The notes beneath the pieces are model-generated. The model searched no databases and was not told the DNA's origin. It saw only the letters and a list, made by a program, of their open reading frames with translations. A DNA stretch of 45,078 bases. Source: Nocardioidaceae bacterium (lineage in GTDB: Bacteria > Actinomycetota > Actinomycetes > Propionibacteriales > Nocardioidaceae). The DNA is taken from positions 1 through 45,078 of the forward strand of contig JACCWP010000089.1 in the NCBI GenBank assembly GCA_013697585.1, in the 5' to 3' direction. The translations under genes were made by a program, and so were the position numbers. Shown in pieces: positions 9,039-16,907 of the stretch (positions are counted from its first letter, which is position 1; every line of letters starts with the position of its first letter).

Positions 9039-9638
9039 TCACCCGTTGAACACATTTTGTGCCTGCTCCAGCCCCGAGTGTAGAAGACTGTCAACCGCGT
9101 CGGCCGCGCGGGTGACCAGGTCGGGGAGCTCGCGGCGCTCGGCGGCCGACCACGCGGACAGCACGAAGTCGGCAGGATCCTGGCTTCCGGGCGGCCTGCC
9201 GATGCCCACCCGCAGCCTGCTGAAGTCGCCACTGCGCAGCGATGTCCGCATCGAGCGCACGCCGTTGTGGCCGTTGTCGCCGCCCCCCCGCTTGAGCCGC
9301 AACCGACCGAACGGCAGGTCGATCTCGTCGTGCGCGACGACCACATGGTCCGTGGGGACCCGAAGGTATGCCGCCACCGAAGCCACCGACCCGCCGCTCT
9401 CGTTCATGAAGGTACGCGGCCGCAGGAACACGACCCGCGGGGCGTCGGCATCGCCGGGGGTCCCCAGCCTGGCCTCCACGGTGTCGGCACGTCCCGTCCG
9501 GTGCCGCCGCCACGCCGTCGCTGACGAGTCGCGGGCGCGGTCGGCCAGCTCCTCGACGACGAGCCGACCGACGTTGTGCCGGGTCGCTGCGTAAGCCGAG
9601 CCAGGATTGCCCAGCCCGACCACCAACCACGTCGCCAC
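9039..9638 (-). CDS. pth: Peptidyl-tRNA hydrolase
   Basis: Releases tRNA from stalled peptidyl-tRNA. The 199-aa protein has the diagnostic GLGNPGSAYAATRHNVG at the N-terminus (active-site Asn and His), RPRTFMNESGGSV, VVVAHDEIDLPFGRLRLK with the catalytic Asp, and GGGDNGHNGVRSM. It follows rplY by 5 nt on the same strand, as in other Actinobacteria, where the two form an operon. Length is normal. A 140-nt gap separates its stop from the start of the polysaccharide operon downstream. Confidence 0.97.
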   Translation of the reverse strand: MATWLVVGLGNPGSAYAATRHNVGRLVVEELADRARDSSATAWRRHRTGRADTVEARLGTPGDADAPRVVFLRPRTFMNESGGSVASVAAYLRVPTDHVVVAHDEIDLPFGRLRLKRGGGDNGHNGVRSMRTSLRSGDFSRLRVGIGRPPGSQDPADFVLSAWSAAERRELPDLVTRAADAVDSLLHSGLEQAQNVFNG

Positions 9639-9643
9639 GGACG

Positions 9644-10342
9644 TCAGACGTCGTCCGACCTAGCATCCGTGTCCTCGGCGCCCTGGGTGCTCTCGCCGGC
9701 GCCCTCTCTCGCTTCGACACCCTCGGCAACGTCCGCGTCGGACTCGTCGCGCTCGATGCCGGCCTCGGCCTCGGCCTCGGCCAACTCGGCGTCCAGCTCG
9801 TCGGCGGTCGGCGCGGCGACCACGTTGACGACCAGCACGTCACCGTCGGTGACCAGGGTGGTGCCCTCCGGCAGCTCGAGGTCGGAGGCGTGCAGCTGTG
9901 AGCCCGCCTCGAGGCCCTCGACCGACACGGTGACCGACTCGGGCAGGTGAGTTGCCTCGGCCTCGACGGACAGCTGCCCGGTCTCGGTGACCACCAGCGC
10001 GTCGGACACCACCTGCCCAGTGATGGTCACCGAGATGTCGACCGTGACCTTCTCGCCGCTGCGCACCAGCTGCAGGTCGGCATGCTCGATGAAGTTCTTG
10101 ATCGGGTGCCGTTGCACCTGCTTGGCCAGCGCCAGCTGACCGCCGCCGTCGAGGGCGATGGACAGCAGGGCGTTGGGGTTCTTGAGAGCGAGCATGAGGT
10201 CGTGACCCGGCAACGACAGGTGCACCGGTTCGGACCCGTGGCCGTAAAGAACGGCCGGGACCTTGTCCTGGCGTCGGATCCGGCGGGCGGCGCCCTTGCC
10301 GAACTCGGTGCGCGGCTCGGCCGTGATGGCGATCTCGGACAC
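9644..10342 (-). CDS. rplY: 50S ribosomal protein L25/general stress protein Ctc
   Basis: Binds 5S rRNA in the large subunit. It has the two-domain CTC/TL5 form: an N-terminal L25 domain (EPRTEFGKGAARRIRRQ, VPAVLYGHG) and a C-terminal beta domain (LPESVTVSVEGLEAGSQLHA, LPEGTTLV), followed by a strongly acidic 40-residue tail common in actinobacterial homologues. I place the start at GTG 10342 (VSEIAITAEP), with GAGGAG 7 nt upstream. The longer ORF start at 10369 would run through that ribosome binding site. The product is 232 aa, in an operon with pth. Confidence 0.95.
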   Translation of the reverse strand: MSEIAITAEPRTEFGKGAARRIRRQDKVPAVLYGHGSEPVHLSLPGHDLMLALKNPNALLSIALDGGGQLALAKQVQRHPIKNFIEHADLQLVRSGEKVTVDISVTITGQVVSDALVVTETGQLSVEAEATHLPESVTVSVEGLEAGSQLHASDLELPEGTTLVTDGDVLVVNVVAAPTADELDAELAEAEAEAGIERDESDADVAEGVEAREGAGESTQGAEDTDARSDDV

Positions 10343-10552
10343 GCGTGAACTCCTCGCTGGGTCGTACATCGGTGTGCGCCACGGTCAGGGGCGCGGTCCG
10401 ACCCAGGGGAAACGTCCGCGTCGATCACGGGGAGGACCCTCCCCCTCGCCGAGGCAACCGCAGCAGTCTAGCCGCCCGCTGCCGGGGTGGAGAACGTGCC
10501 GCACGTCCGCAAGTTGTCGCGCCGCCAGGTTCGTCGGCAGGTCGATGCACGA

Positions 10553-10598
10553 ATCTCGAGACATTGCGGTCGTCTGGGCGACCACGATGTCTCGAGAT
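10553..10598. repeat. Dispersed palindromic repeat family A, copy 1
   Basis: Perfect 12-bp inverted arms ATCTCGAGACAT and ATGTCTCGAGAT enclose 22 nt, which contain a nested GGTCG/CGACC stem. The same core (ATTGCGG, GCGACCACGATGTCT, GAGATCGGTGCC) occurs 21.8 kb away at 32325-32370. It lies between genes and is not associated with a transposase in this window. Confidence 0.8.
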
Positions 10599-10664
10599 CG
10601 GTGCCTGGGCTCGCGGCCTGACCCGCGGACGAACTATCGGAGCTGACCACAAGACGCTCGCAGA

Positions 10665-10689
10665 CTGGGGTCGAGAGCTCCGACCCCAG
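10665..10689 (-). terminator. Hairpin terminator candidate after the secreted-protein gene
   Basis: CTGGGGTCG and CGACCCCAG form a perfect 9-bp stem with a 7-nt loop, 30 nt past the stop codon of the gene at 10720. No strong T-run follows on the minus strand, so it may need factors or act mainly as an mRNA-stabilising hairpin. Confidence 0.5.
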
Positions 10690-10719
10690 CCTGACGATGT
10701 CGCCTGGACGCTCGGCCTG

Positions 10720-11202
10720 CTACAGCGGACAGCCCAGGTTGTTGTCGTTGTCCAGCCGCGTGGCCAGGTCGAGCATGGTGGCGCGGTCGTCGCTGTCATA
10801 TGCCGCGTTGACGGTCGGGACGAGCGCTGGGCGACCGTCGAGGCCCGGCCGGTTGCGCCGCCACGGATAGCCGACGCCCTCGTGCGCGGCGTTCAGGTAC
10901 GCGGCGGTGGCGGCGCGAGCCAGGATGCGCTCGGCGCCGGAGACGCCGGGACCGCCCCGCAGGCCCAGGGCTTCGAGCATGGTGACCCCCGCGACTGAGC
11001 TCATGAGGACGGCGGAGTACTTGGTGGCAAGCAGATCGGTGGGCTGGGCCTCCTCCCAGTTGTCGGTGTGGTTCTTCCAGTAGCCGGGGGTGCAGCCCTC
11101 GTTGCCGATGTTGCTTGCCTGTGCCGGGGCACCGAACCCGACCAGGGTCACGGCGACAGCGGCCACTGCGAGGATGGTCCCGAGAACTTTGCGCAGCTGC
11201 AC
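10720..11202 (-). CDS. Secreted protein with CTPGYWKNH motif, function unknown
   Basis: A 160-aa protein with a clear Sec signal peptide (LGTILAVAAVAVTLVGFGAPAQASN, likely cleaved after AQA). The mature N-terminus is NEGCTPGYWKNHTDNW, a motif recurring in many uncharacterised bacterial exported proteins. The rest is soluble and mostly helical-looking, ending in ATRLDNDNNLGCPL. Two cysteines, one in the motif and one near the C-terminus, could form a disulfide outside the cell. The start GTG has AAAGGA about 6 nt upstream. It occupies the position between prs and rplY held by lipoprotein gene lpqT in mycobacteria (recalled). No function can be assigned. Confidence 0.85.
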   Translation of the reverse strand: MQLRKVLGTILAVAAVAVTLVGFGAPAQASNIGNEGCTPGYWKNHTDNWEEAQPTDLLATKYSAVLMSSVAGVTMLEALGLRGGPGVSGAERILARAATAAYLNAAHEGVGYPWRRNRPGLDGRPALVPTVNAAYDSDDRATMLDLATRLDNDNNLGCPL

Positions 11203-11354
11203 GATTGGTCCTTTCGAAGGGTGGTCGACCAGCGTTCAGCGTGCGGCACGCCTCGCCGAAAGGCAGGAGAATGCGCCAAAGAACACGGAGCGGGTGTACG
11301 CGATCACCTACTGCACAAAGTTGTTTCGGGCTGAATGCGACAAGACGCCTCAGG

Positions 11355-12335
11355 TCAGGCGCGGCCGTCGAACAGGCTCGTCACCGAGCCGTCCTCGAAG
11401 ACCTCGCGGATGGCGCGGCTGATCAGCGGCGCGATCGAGAGCGTCGTGAGCGAGTCGAAGTGCCGCTCGGAAGGGATCGGCAGCGTGTTGGTGACGATGA
11501 CCTCGCGAGCCCGGGAGTTCTTCAGCCGGTCGACCGCGGGGCCTGACAGCACCGCATGGGTCGCGGCCACGACCACCTCGGCAGCGCCGCCGTCCAGCAG
11601 CGCCTCCACCGCCTTGCAGATGGTGCTGCCGGTGTCGATCATGTCGTCCACCAGCACACAGGTGCGGCCCCTGATGTCGCCGACGACCCGGTTGGCGCGA
11701 GCCTCGTTGGGATGGCTGACGTCCCGGGTCTTGTGCACGAACGCCAGCGGCAACCCGCCGAGCCGGGCAGACCACTGCTCGGCGACCCGGATCCGACCCG
11801 CGTCCGGCGAGACCACCGCGAGGTCCGACCCGCCGTAGTGCGCGCCGACATAGTCGGCCAGGATCGGCATCGCCATCAGGTGGTCCACCGGGCCGTCGAA
11901 GTAGCCCTGGATCTGCGAGCTGTGCAGGTCGACACTGATCAGCCGGTTGGCGCCCGCCTGGCGGAACATGTCGGCGATCAGCCGGGCCGAGATTGGTTCG
12001 CGGCCGCGGTGCTTCTTGTCCTGCCGGGCATAGGGATAGAAGGGGATCACCACGGTGATCCGCTTGGCTGAGGCGCGCTTGAGCGCATCGACCATGATCA
12101 GCTGTTCCATGACCCACTGGTTGATCGGCGCGCCATGGCTCTGGATGACGAACGCGTCGCAGCCCCGGACCGACTCCTCGAACCGTACGTAGATCTCGCC
12201 GTTGGCGAAGTCGCGCAGCTCCTGCGGCACCAGGCCGCTGCCGAGCAGCGCCGTCACCTCCTCGGCCAGCTCGGGATGGGCCCGGCCCGAGAAGACCATC
12301 AGGTTCTTTTCCGTGGTGCGCTTCATGCCAGTCAC
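11355..12335 (-). CDS. prs: Ribose-phosphate pyrophosphokinase
   Basis: Makes PRPP from ribose 5-phosphate and ATP for nucleotide, histidine and tryptophan synthesis. The 326-aa class I enzyme shows VDLHSSQIQGYF, VVSPDAGRIRVAEQW and the PRPP loop VLVDDMIDTGSTI. N-terminal NLMVFSGRAHPELAEEV and IPFYPYARQDKKHRGREPI (ATP site) are also present. The start GTG overlaps the glmU stop by 4 nt (GTGA), so the two are translationally coupled, the conserved actinobacterial glmU-prs pair. An ATG lies three codons further in. Confidence 0.97.
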   Translation of the reverse strand: MTGMKRTTEKNLMVFSGRAHPELAEEVTALLGSGLVPQELRDFANGEIYVRFEESVRGCDAFVIQSHGAPINQWVMEQLIMVDALKRASAKRITVVIPFYPYARQDKKHRGREPISARLIADMFRQAGANRLISVDLHSSQIQGYFDGPVDHLMAMPILADYVGAHYGGSDLAVVSPDAGRIRVAEQWSARLGGLPLAFVHKTRDVSHPNEARANRVVGDIRGRTCVLVDDMIDTGSTICKAVEALLDGGAAEVVVAATHAVLSGPAVDRLKNSRAREVIVTNTLPIPSERHFDSLTTLSIAPLISRAIREVFEDGSVTSLFDGRA

Positions 12336-13900
12336 GGACGGGTCCCCTCGTCGAGAGTGGAGGGTGGCAGACCTCTACTGTGCCCCATCGGGTCGCCCTC
12401 CTCGACACCACTGGTGCGCGCCGCGATCGCCGCCCGCGCGCTTGCGGTGTCCCCCCGCCGCCGCAGCACCCAGTCGTCGATCTGCCGTTGCGTCCCACCC
12501 GAGACGGCCAGGGCCCCCGGCGCGACGTCGCGGCGCACCACGGTGCCCGCCCCGGTCGCGGCACCGTCGCCGATGCGTACGGGGGCGACGAAGACGTTGT
12601 CCGAGCCCGTCTTGCAGTGGCGCCCGACGATCGTGCGGTGCTTGGCGACGCCGTCGTAGTTGGCCGTGATGGTGCCTGCGCCGATGTTCGTGCCATCGCC
12701 GATCTCGGCGTCGCCGATGTAGGACAGGTGCGGCACCTTGGCGCCGCTTCCGATGCGCGCGTTCTTGGTCTCGACGTAGCTGCCGATCTTGGCGTGCTCA
12801 GCCAGCTCGCTGCCGGGGCGAAGGCAGGCAAAGGGGCCGACAGTCGCGCTGGCGCCGATGCTCGCAGCGGATCCGTGCGTGCGTACGACGCTGGCGCGTG
12901 CGCCGACGGTGACGTCGCTCAGCGTGGTGTCGGGTCCGACCATGGCGCCCTCGTCGACCCGCGTCGTCCCGAGCAGCTGCACGCCAGGCAGCAGCGTGAC
13001 GTCGCGCGCGAGCTCGACCCCCACGTCGATCCACGTGGTGGTCGGGTCGACCACCGTGACGCCGGCCCGCATCCAGCCGGCGAGGACGCGGCGGTTGAGC
13101 TCAGCACCCAGCTGCGCCAGCTGCACGCGGTCGTTGACCCCGGTGGCCTCGCACGAATCCTTCACCATCAGCGCACCGACGCCGCGGCCGTCGGCGTGCG
13201 CGAGCGCCACCATGTCAGTGAGGTAGGCCTCGCCGGCGGCGTTGTCCTGGTCGAGCCGCGCGAGGCCGTCGCGCAGCTGTCCTAGGTCGAAGGCGTACAC
13301 GCCCGCGTTGAGCTCGGTGGTTGCCAGCTGCGCTGTGGTGGCGTCGCGCTGCTCCACGATTGCCGTGGGAGTCCCGGACACGTCGCGGATGATGCGGCCG
13401 TACCCGGTCGGGTCGTCGAGCTCGAAGGTGAGCGCGGTGACGGCATTGCCCCCTGCCGCGTGCGCGCTGGCCAGCCGCCGCAGGGTGTCGCCGGTCAGCA
13501 GCGGGGTATCGCCCATGACGACCACGACGATCCCGGCCTCGGCGGCGAGGGCGTCGAGCCCGACAGCAGTGGCGTGCCCGGTGCCCCGCTGGTCGTGCTG
13601 GACCGCCGTACGGGCAGCGGGCTCGCAGTCCGCGACGTGCGAGACGACGAGGTCGCGGCCGTGGCCGACGACGACCACCGTCTCGTGCGGCTCCAGGGTC
13701 GACGCCGCGGCCAGCACGTGGCCGAGCAGGCTGCGCCCACCGATCCGGTGCAGCACCTTCGGGGTGGCCGAGCGCATCCGGGTGCCCTCTCCCGCAGCCA
13801 AGACCACGACCGCGGCGACCGGCGGCGCGACGCGCTCCGGAGCGGACGTGGTGTGCGACGAGGTGGGCGGTCGACCCGGTGGGCGACTCGGAGCGGTCAC
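12332..13900 (-). CDS. glmU: Bifunctional GlmU: glucosamine-1-P acetyltransferase / GlcNAc-1-P uridylyltransferase
   Basis: Catalyses the last two steps to UDP-GlcNAc for peptidoglycan. The N-terminal nucleotidyltransferase domain has VVVLAAGEGTRMRSATPKVL near residue 31. The C-terminal left-handed beta-helix has FACLRPGSELAEHAKIG, VETKNARIGSGAKVPHLSYI and IGAGTITANYDG. I choose GTG 13900 because AGGAGG lies 5 nt upstream; the track ORF starts 27 nt earlier. The product is 522 aa, slightly long because of a Pro/Ser-rich 30-residue N-terminal extension. Its gene precedes prs with a 4-nt overlap and follows tRNA-Gln. Confidence 0.96.
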   Translation of the reverse strand: MTAPSRPPGRPPTSSHTTSAPERVAPPVAAVVVLAAGEGTRMRSATPKVLHRIGGRSLLGHVLAAASTLEPHETVVVVGHGRDLVVSHVADCEPAARTAVQHDQRGTGHATAVGLDALAAEAGIVVVVMGDTPLLTGDTLRRLASAHAAGGNAVTALTFELDDPTGYGRIIRDVSGTPTAIVEQRDATTAQLATTELNAGVYAFDLGQLRDGLARLDQDNAAGEAYLTDMVALAHADGRGVGALMVKDSCEATGVNDRVQLAQLGAELNRRVLAGWMRAGVTVVDPTTTWIDVGVELARDVTLLPGVQLLGTTRVDEGAMVGPDTTLSDVTVGARASVVRTHGSAASIGASATVGPFACLRPGSELAEHAKIGSYVETKNARIGSGAKVPHLSYIGDAEIGDGTNIGAGTITANYDGVAKHRTIVGRHCKTGSDNVFVAPVRIGDGAATGAGTVVRRDVAPGALAVSGGTQRQIDDWVLRRRGDTASARAAIAARTSGVEEGDPMGHSRGLPPSTLDEGTRP

Positions 13901-13969
13901 GGTGTCCTCCTGAGCACGGCGGATCACGGTCGCCCCGGATCGCTGCTGCCGGCGCCGGTGCTCCCCGGG

Positions 13970-14048
13970 CTCCCCGGGTAGGAGTCGAACCTACGTCGCT
14001 TGTCCGCATTCAAAGTGCGGCGGGCCCTGCCGACAGACCAACCGGGGA
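13970..14048 (-). tRNA. tRNA-Gln (anticodon TTG)
   Basis: On the minus strand the acceptor arms TCCCCGG/CCGGGGA, the T-arm GTAGG-TTCGACT-CCTAC and an anticodon arm CCGCA-CTTTGAA-TGCGG (anticodon TTG) all fold. The D-arm GGTC...GGCC and the 9-nt variable loop are unusual, making it 79 nt long, so limits or identity should be confirmed. No CCA is encoded. A tRNA-Gln upstream of glmU is also the arrangement I recall from mycobacteria. Confidence 0.8.
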
Positions 14049-14099
14049 CGGTGCCGCACACAGTACGGAAGAAGCCGCGCCACCCGCCGTCCGGCTGGC

Positions 14100-14119
14100 A
14101 ACCTACGGACGCGTAGGTT
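14100..14119. promoter_or_regulatory. Palindromic operator upstream of the desaturase (TetR-type candidate)
   Basis: AACCTACG-GACG-CGTAGGTT is a perfect 8-bp inverted repeat with a 4-nt spacer. A further half-site GCGTAGGTAGG follows at about 14127-14137. It lies 74 nt before the desaturase start, and the TetR gene directly downstream of the desaturase is the obvious candidate ligand-responsive repressor. Confidence 0.6.
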
Positions 14120-14192
14120 ACGGTGGCGTAGGTAGGCCGCTTCGTCGTGATCGCGGCTCATCGTCTCCCCCGTCAGAACTGCGAGGAACCGG

Positions 14193-15206
14193 ATGCCCCC
14201 TCCCACCACCGCCCCCGTGCTCGATGCACCTGCCGGCAGCGCGACCACCGAGACGGTGGCCGCGGTGCCGCAGGCGAGCCCGGGCGAGCCGGCCACGTAC
14301 CCGTCGCGCGGTGAGCAGATCGCCCTCGCGGTGTTCATCGTGGTGCCGTTCCTCGCGATCGTGGCGGCCGTGCCGGTGGCGTGGGGCGGCTGGCTGGGCT
14401 GGAGCGATGTCGTCATCGCCTCCGTCATGTACGTGGTCAGCGGGCTCGGCATCACCGTCGGCTTCCACCGGCTGTTCACCCACAAGGCGTTCAAGCCGAA
14501 CCGCGGCGTCAAGATCGCCCTGGCGATCGCCGGCACCCTGGCCGTCCAGGGCCCCCTGATCCGCTGGGTCGCCGACCACCGCAAGCACCACAAGTTCTCC
14601 GACCGCGACGGGGACCCGCACTCGCCGTGGCGCTACGGCGAGTCCGTCCCGGGACTGCTCAAGGGCCTGGCGTACGCCCACATGGGGTGGCTGTTCGACG
14701 CCGAGCAGACGCCGCACCGCAAGTACGCCCCCGACCTGATGAAGGACCCGGACCTGCTCCGGATCTCACGGCAGTTCCTGCCATGGGTGGCCGTGTCGCT
14801 GATCGCGCCCGCCGTCGTCGGGGGTCTGTGGACGATGTCCTGGCAGGGCGCGCTCACTGCCTTCTTCTGGGGCACCCTGGTGCGCATCGCGCTGCTGCAC
14901 CACGTGACCTGGGCGATCAACTCGATCTGCCACGCCGTCGGCGAGCAGCCGTTTCGCAGCCGGGACCGCTCGGGCAACGTGTGGTGGCTCGCGATCCCGA
15001 GCTTTGGGGAGTCGTGGCACAACCTGCACCACGCAGACCCGACCTGCGCCCGTCACGGCGTGCTCCCGGGACAGGTCGACCTCTCCGCCCGGACCATCTG
15101 GATCCTCGAGAAGCTCGGCTGGGTAAGCGACGTCCGCTGGCCGGTGGCCGAGCGACTCGCCTCACGACGTGCTGCGGCCGACCCGGTCCACGGGCCGGCG
15201 GCGTGA
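14193..15206 (+). CDS. Acyl-CoA desaturase (delta-9 type fatty acid desaturase)
   Basis: Integral membrane di-iron desaturase that introduces a cis double bond into acyl-CoA and sets membrane fluidity. The three histidine boxes are present: HRLFTHK (~residue 91), HRKHHKFS (~129) and HNLHHADP (~277). Hydrophobic segments around residues 43-63, 68-88 and 185-235 fit the four-helix topology. 337 aa is the normal length for the actinobacterial DesA3/SCD1-like group. The N-terminal 35 residues are low-complexity. The next gene on the same strand is a TetR regulator 10 nt away, probably in the same transcript, with a palindromic operator upstream. Confidence 0.93.
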   Translation: MPPPTTAPVLDAPAGSATTETVAAVPQASPGEPATYPSRGEQIALAVFIVVPFLAIVAAVPVAWGGWLGWSDVVIASVMYVVSGLGITVGFHRLFTHKAFKPNRGVKIALAIAGTLAVQGPLIRWVADHRKHHKFSDRDGDPHSPWRYGESVPGLLKGLAYAHMGWLFDAEQTPHRKYAPDLMKDPDLLRISRQFLPWVAVSLIAPAVVGGLWTMSWQGALTAFFWGTLVRIALLHHVTWAINSICHAVGEQPFRSRDRSGNVWWLAIPSFGESWHNLHHADPTCARHGVLPGQVDLSARTIWILEKLGWVSDVRWPVAERLASRRAAADPVHGPAA

Positions 15207-15216
15207 CGATGCCCGG

Positions 15217-15876
15217 GTGAGCAGGCCCGACGAGGTCCCGACCGACGCGGTCCGTACGCGCCGCGGCTCGCGGCTTCGGATGACCGCGGCCGAGCGGCAC
15301 GAGCAGCTGATCGAGGTCGGCCGCGGCCTGATCGCCGCCCGCGGGGTCGAGGGCACCACGGTCGAGGAGATCGCCGCCAAGGCGGAGGTCTCGAAACCGG
15401 TGGTGTACGAACACTTCGGCGGCAAGGACGAGCTGTACGTGGTCGTGGTCGAGCGCGAGGTCGAGGTGTTGCTGGACATGATGCGCACGGCACTGGGCGG
15501 CGGCACACCGCGCGAGCTGCTCGAGCGGGCGGCATTCACCCTGCTCGACTACATCGAGCAACGCCCGGACGGGTTTCGGATCCTGGTCCGCGACTCTCCC
15601 GTCGGGTCCGCGACCGGCTCCTTCGTGTCGATCATCGGCGACGTCGCCAGCCGCGTGGAGCACATCCTCGCCGGTGAGTTCACGTCCCGCGGCTTCGACG
15701 ACAGGTTCGCCCCCATGTATGCCCAGATGCTGGTCGGCATGGTCGCGACCACCGGGCAGTGGTGGCTGCACGCCCGCCGTCCAGCCAAGGACGTCGTCGC
15801 CGCACACCTGGTCAACCTGGCATGGAACGGGCTGTCCGGCCTCGAGCAGCAGCCCCACCCCCTCCGCCACCCCTGA
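15217..15876 (+). CDS. TetR family transcriptional regulator
   Basis: 219-aa repressor-type protein. The helix-turn-helix region EEIAAKAEVSKPVVYEHFGGKDELY at ~residues 50-74 is the canonical TetR DNA-binding signature, and the C-terminal ~140 residues form the variable ligand domain. I start it at GTG 15217 (VSRPDEVPTD). The track ORF begins inside the desaturase gene. It lies 10 nt behind the desaturase, matching the position of TetR gene Rv1019 near glmU in M. tuberculosis (recalled). Likely role: sensing an acyl-CoA or fatty acid and controlling the desaturase through the palindrome at 14100-14119. Confidence 0.92.
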   Translation: MSRPDEVPTDAVRTRRGSRLRMTAAERHEQLIEVGRGLIAARGVEGTTVEEIAAKAEVSKPVVYEHFGGKDELYVVVVEREVEVLLDMMRTALGGGTPRELLERAAFTLLDYIEQRPDGFRILVRDSPVGSATGSFVSIIGDVASRVEHILAGEFTSRGFDDRFAPMYAQMLVGMVATTGQWWLHARRPAKDVVAAHLVNLAWNGLSGLEQQPHPLRHP

Positions 15877-15899
15877 CCGCCGCCGCGGCGCCGCGCCGC

Positions 15900-15986
15900 G
15901 CGCTTTTCGCTGGGTTACCAGCAAAAGGTGCGCTTCCCCAGCGTCGTTTCGCCCGGGAGGCGCACCTAACGCTGGGGCAGTGCGGC
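15900..15986. repeat. Dispersed hairpin repeat family B, copy 1
   Basis: Contains GCTTTTCGCTGGGTTACCAGC-like and GTGCGCTTCCC/GGGAGGCGCAC inverted arms. Its reverse complement aligns with 21721-21810, sharing TTTTCGCTGG, TACCAGC, CCCCAGCG, GGCGCAC and AGTGCGGC in the same order. It lies between the convergent TetR and VOC genes. Confidence 0.7.
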
Positions 15987-16045
15987 GCTGCACGGCCACG
16001 AAGCACTCGGTCGGCGCGGCGACAGCCCCGCGTGCCGCCTGGTCG

Positions 16046-16069
16046 TTTTCGCTGGGTCCCTTGCGAAAA
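16046..16069. repeat. Short hairpin related to repeat family B
   Basis: TTTTCGC and GCGAAAA form a perfect 7-bp inverted repeat. The segment CGTTTTCGCTGGGT resembles the start of the family B element 140 nt to the left. It lies 21 nt beyond the VOC stop codon, so it could also act as a terminator for that operon. Confidence 0.5.
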
Positions 16070-16089
16070 GCGCGCCAACCGGCGCCCGT

Positions 16090-16455
16090 TCAGCCCGCGG
16101 CGACCATCTCGACCCGATTGCCGTGGGGGTCGGCGGTGTAGAAGCGGCGGAAGCCGGGGAGGTCGTCGTCCCAGCGAACGGGGTAGCCGAGCCCCGCGAG
16201 CCGCAGCGCCACCGCCTCGAGGTCGTCCACGGCGAGAGCCGGGTGCGCCTTGCGAGCGGGGACGAACCTCTCCTCGACACCAACGTGCACCTCCACGGTG
16301 CCCCCGGGGTCGGCAGCACGGAACCAGGCTCCCCCGCGGGCCGCGAGGCCCGGCGGCTTCGCGACCTCGTGCAACCCGACCGCGTCGACCCAGAACGCGC
16401 GGGCGGCCTGCTCGCCACCGGGTGGACACGACAGCTGGACGTGATGGAACCTCAC
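16090..16455 (-). CDS. VOC (glyoxalase/bleomycin-resistance) superfamily protein
   Basis: 121 aa from GTG 16455 (VRFHHVQLSCPPGG). The longer track ORF is a shadow of the upstream acetyltransferase. Two betaalphabetabetabeta modules are visible: HHVQLSCPPGGEQAARAFW with EVHVGVE, then HPALAVDDLEAVALRLAGL with FYTADPHGNRVEMV. The terminal HGNRVEM is the usual metal-ligand segment of VOC proteins. The His in HHVQL and the Glu in RVEM are plausible metal ligands. The start overlaps the GNAT stop by 4 nt, placing it last in the tam operon. Substrate unknown. Confidence 0.85.
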   Translation of the reverse strand: MRFHHVQLSCPPGGEQAARAFWVDAVGLHEVAKPPGLAARGGAWFRAADPGGTVEVHVGVEERFVPARKAHPALAVDDLEAVALRLAGLGYPVRWDDDLPGFRRFYTADPHGNRVEMVAAG

Positions 16456-16907
16456 CGGTCGGCTCCGAGATACAGCTTCATCCCGACATGGGACGCGACG
16501 AAGCCGCACCGCTCGTACCAGCGGTGTGCCTCGGCGCGCTGACGGTTGGTGGTCAGCTGTACACGGACAGCACCGCGGACGCGTGCCGCATCGAGCACGA
16601 CGTCCACCAGCTGCCGACCCAGTCCAGCTCCCCGGTGCTCGGCGGCGACCCGGACCGCTTCCAGCTGGCAGATCAGCCCGCCGTCGTGGGTCAGGTGCCG
16701 CAACCAGTTGACCTGGCACGTGGCAACGACGCGTCCGTCGAGGTCGCCCACCAGCACGTCGGCGTCGGGATCGGCAACCAGCTCGGCCATCGCACGCCGC
16801 TGGGCGTCGGTCACCACGCTCGGCTCGGGGGTGGCCCGCACCACGTCGGCGCGGAGCAGGTCGAGCACTGCCTCGAGATCGGCCTGCGTGGCCTGGCGAA
16901 CGCGCAT
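16452..16907 (-). CDS. GNAT family N-acetyltransferase
   Basis: 151 aa from ATG 16907 (MRVRQATQADLEAVLDLL). The acetyl-CoA-binding motif VAAEHRGAGLGRQLVDVVL (R/Q-x-x-G-x-G/A) lies near residue 92, and the C-terminal RAEAHRWYERCGFVAS is the standard GNAT beta6-alpha4 segment. ATG 16907 overlaps the TGA of the upstream methyltransferase by one base and its own stop overlaps the VOC gene start by 4 nt, so all three are translationally coupled. The acyl acceptor is unknown. It may act on a small molecule related to the methyltransferase pathway, but that is inference. Confidence 0.9.
   Translation of the reverse strand: MRVRQATQADLEAVLDLLRADVVRATPEPSVVTDAQRRAMAELVADPDADVLVGDLDGRVVATCQVNWLRHLTHDGGLICQLEAVRVAAEHRGAGLGRQLVDVVLDAARVRGAVRVQLTTNRQRAEAHRWYERCGFVASHVGMKLYLGADR

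Larger units (their letters stand above)
10343..10719. other. 377-nt intergenic region
   Basis: No credible gene. It holds the upstream region of rplY, one copy of palindromic repeat family A (10553-10598) and a hairpin just past the stop of the secreted-protein gene (10665-10689). The short track ORFs here have no recognisable protein features. Confidence 0.7.

Noticed and set aside
10429-10446. GGGGAGG/CCTCCCC hairpin as a terminator
   Set aside because: A short GC stem with no T-run, 270 nt from the nearest upstream stop codon; the 9-bp hairpin at 10665 is a better candidate.
11350-12831. A 493-aa minus-strand ORF
   Set aside because: Frame-shifted shadow of prs and glmU, whose real frames carry every diagnostic motif.
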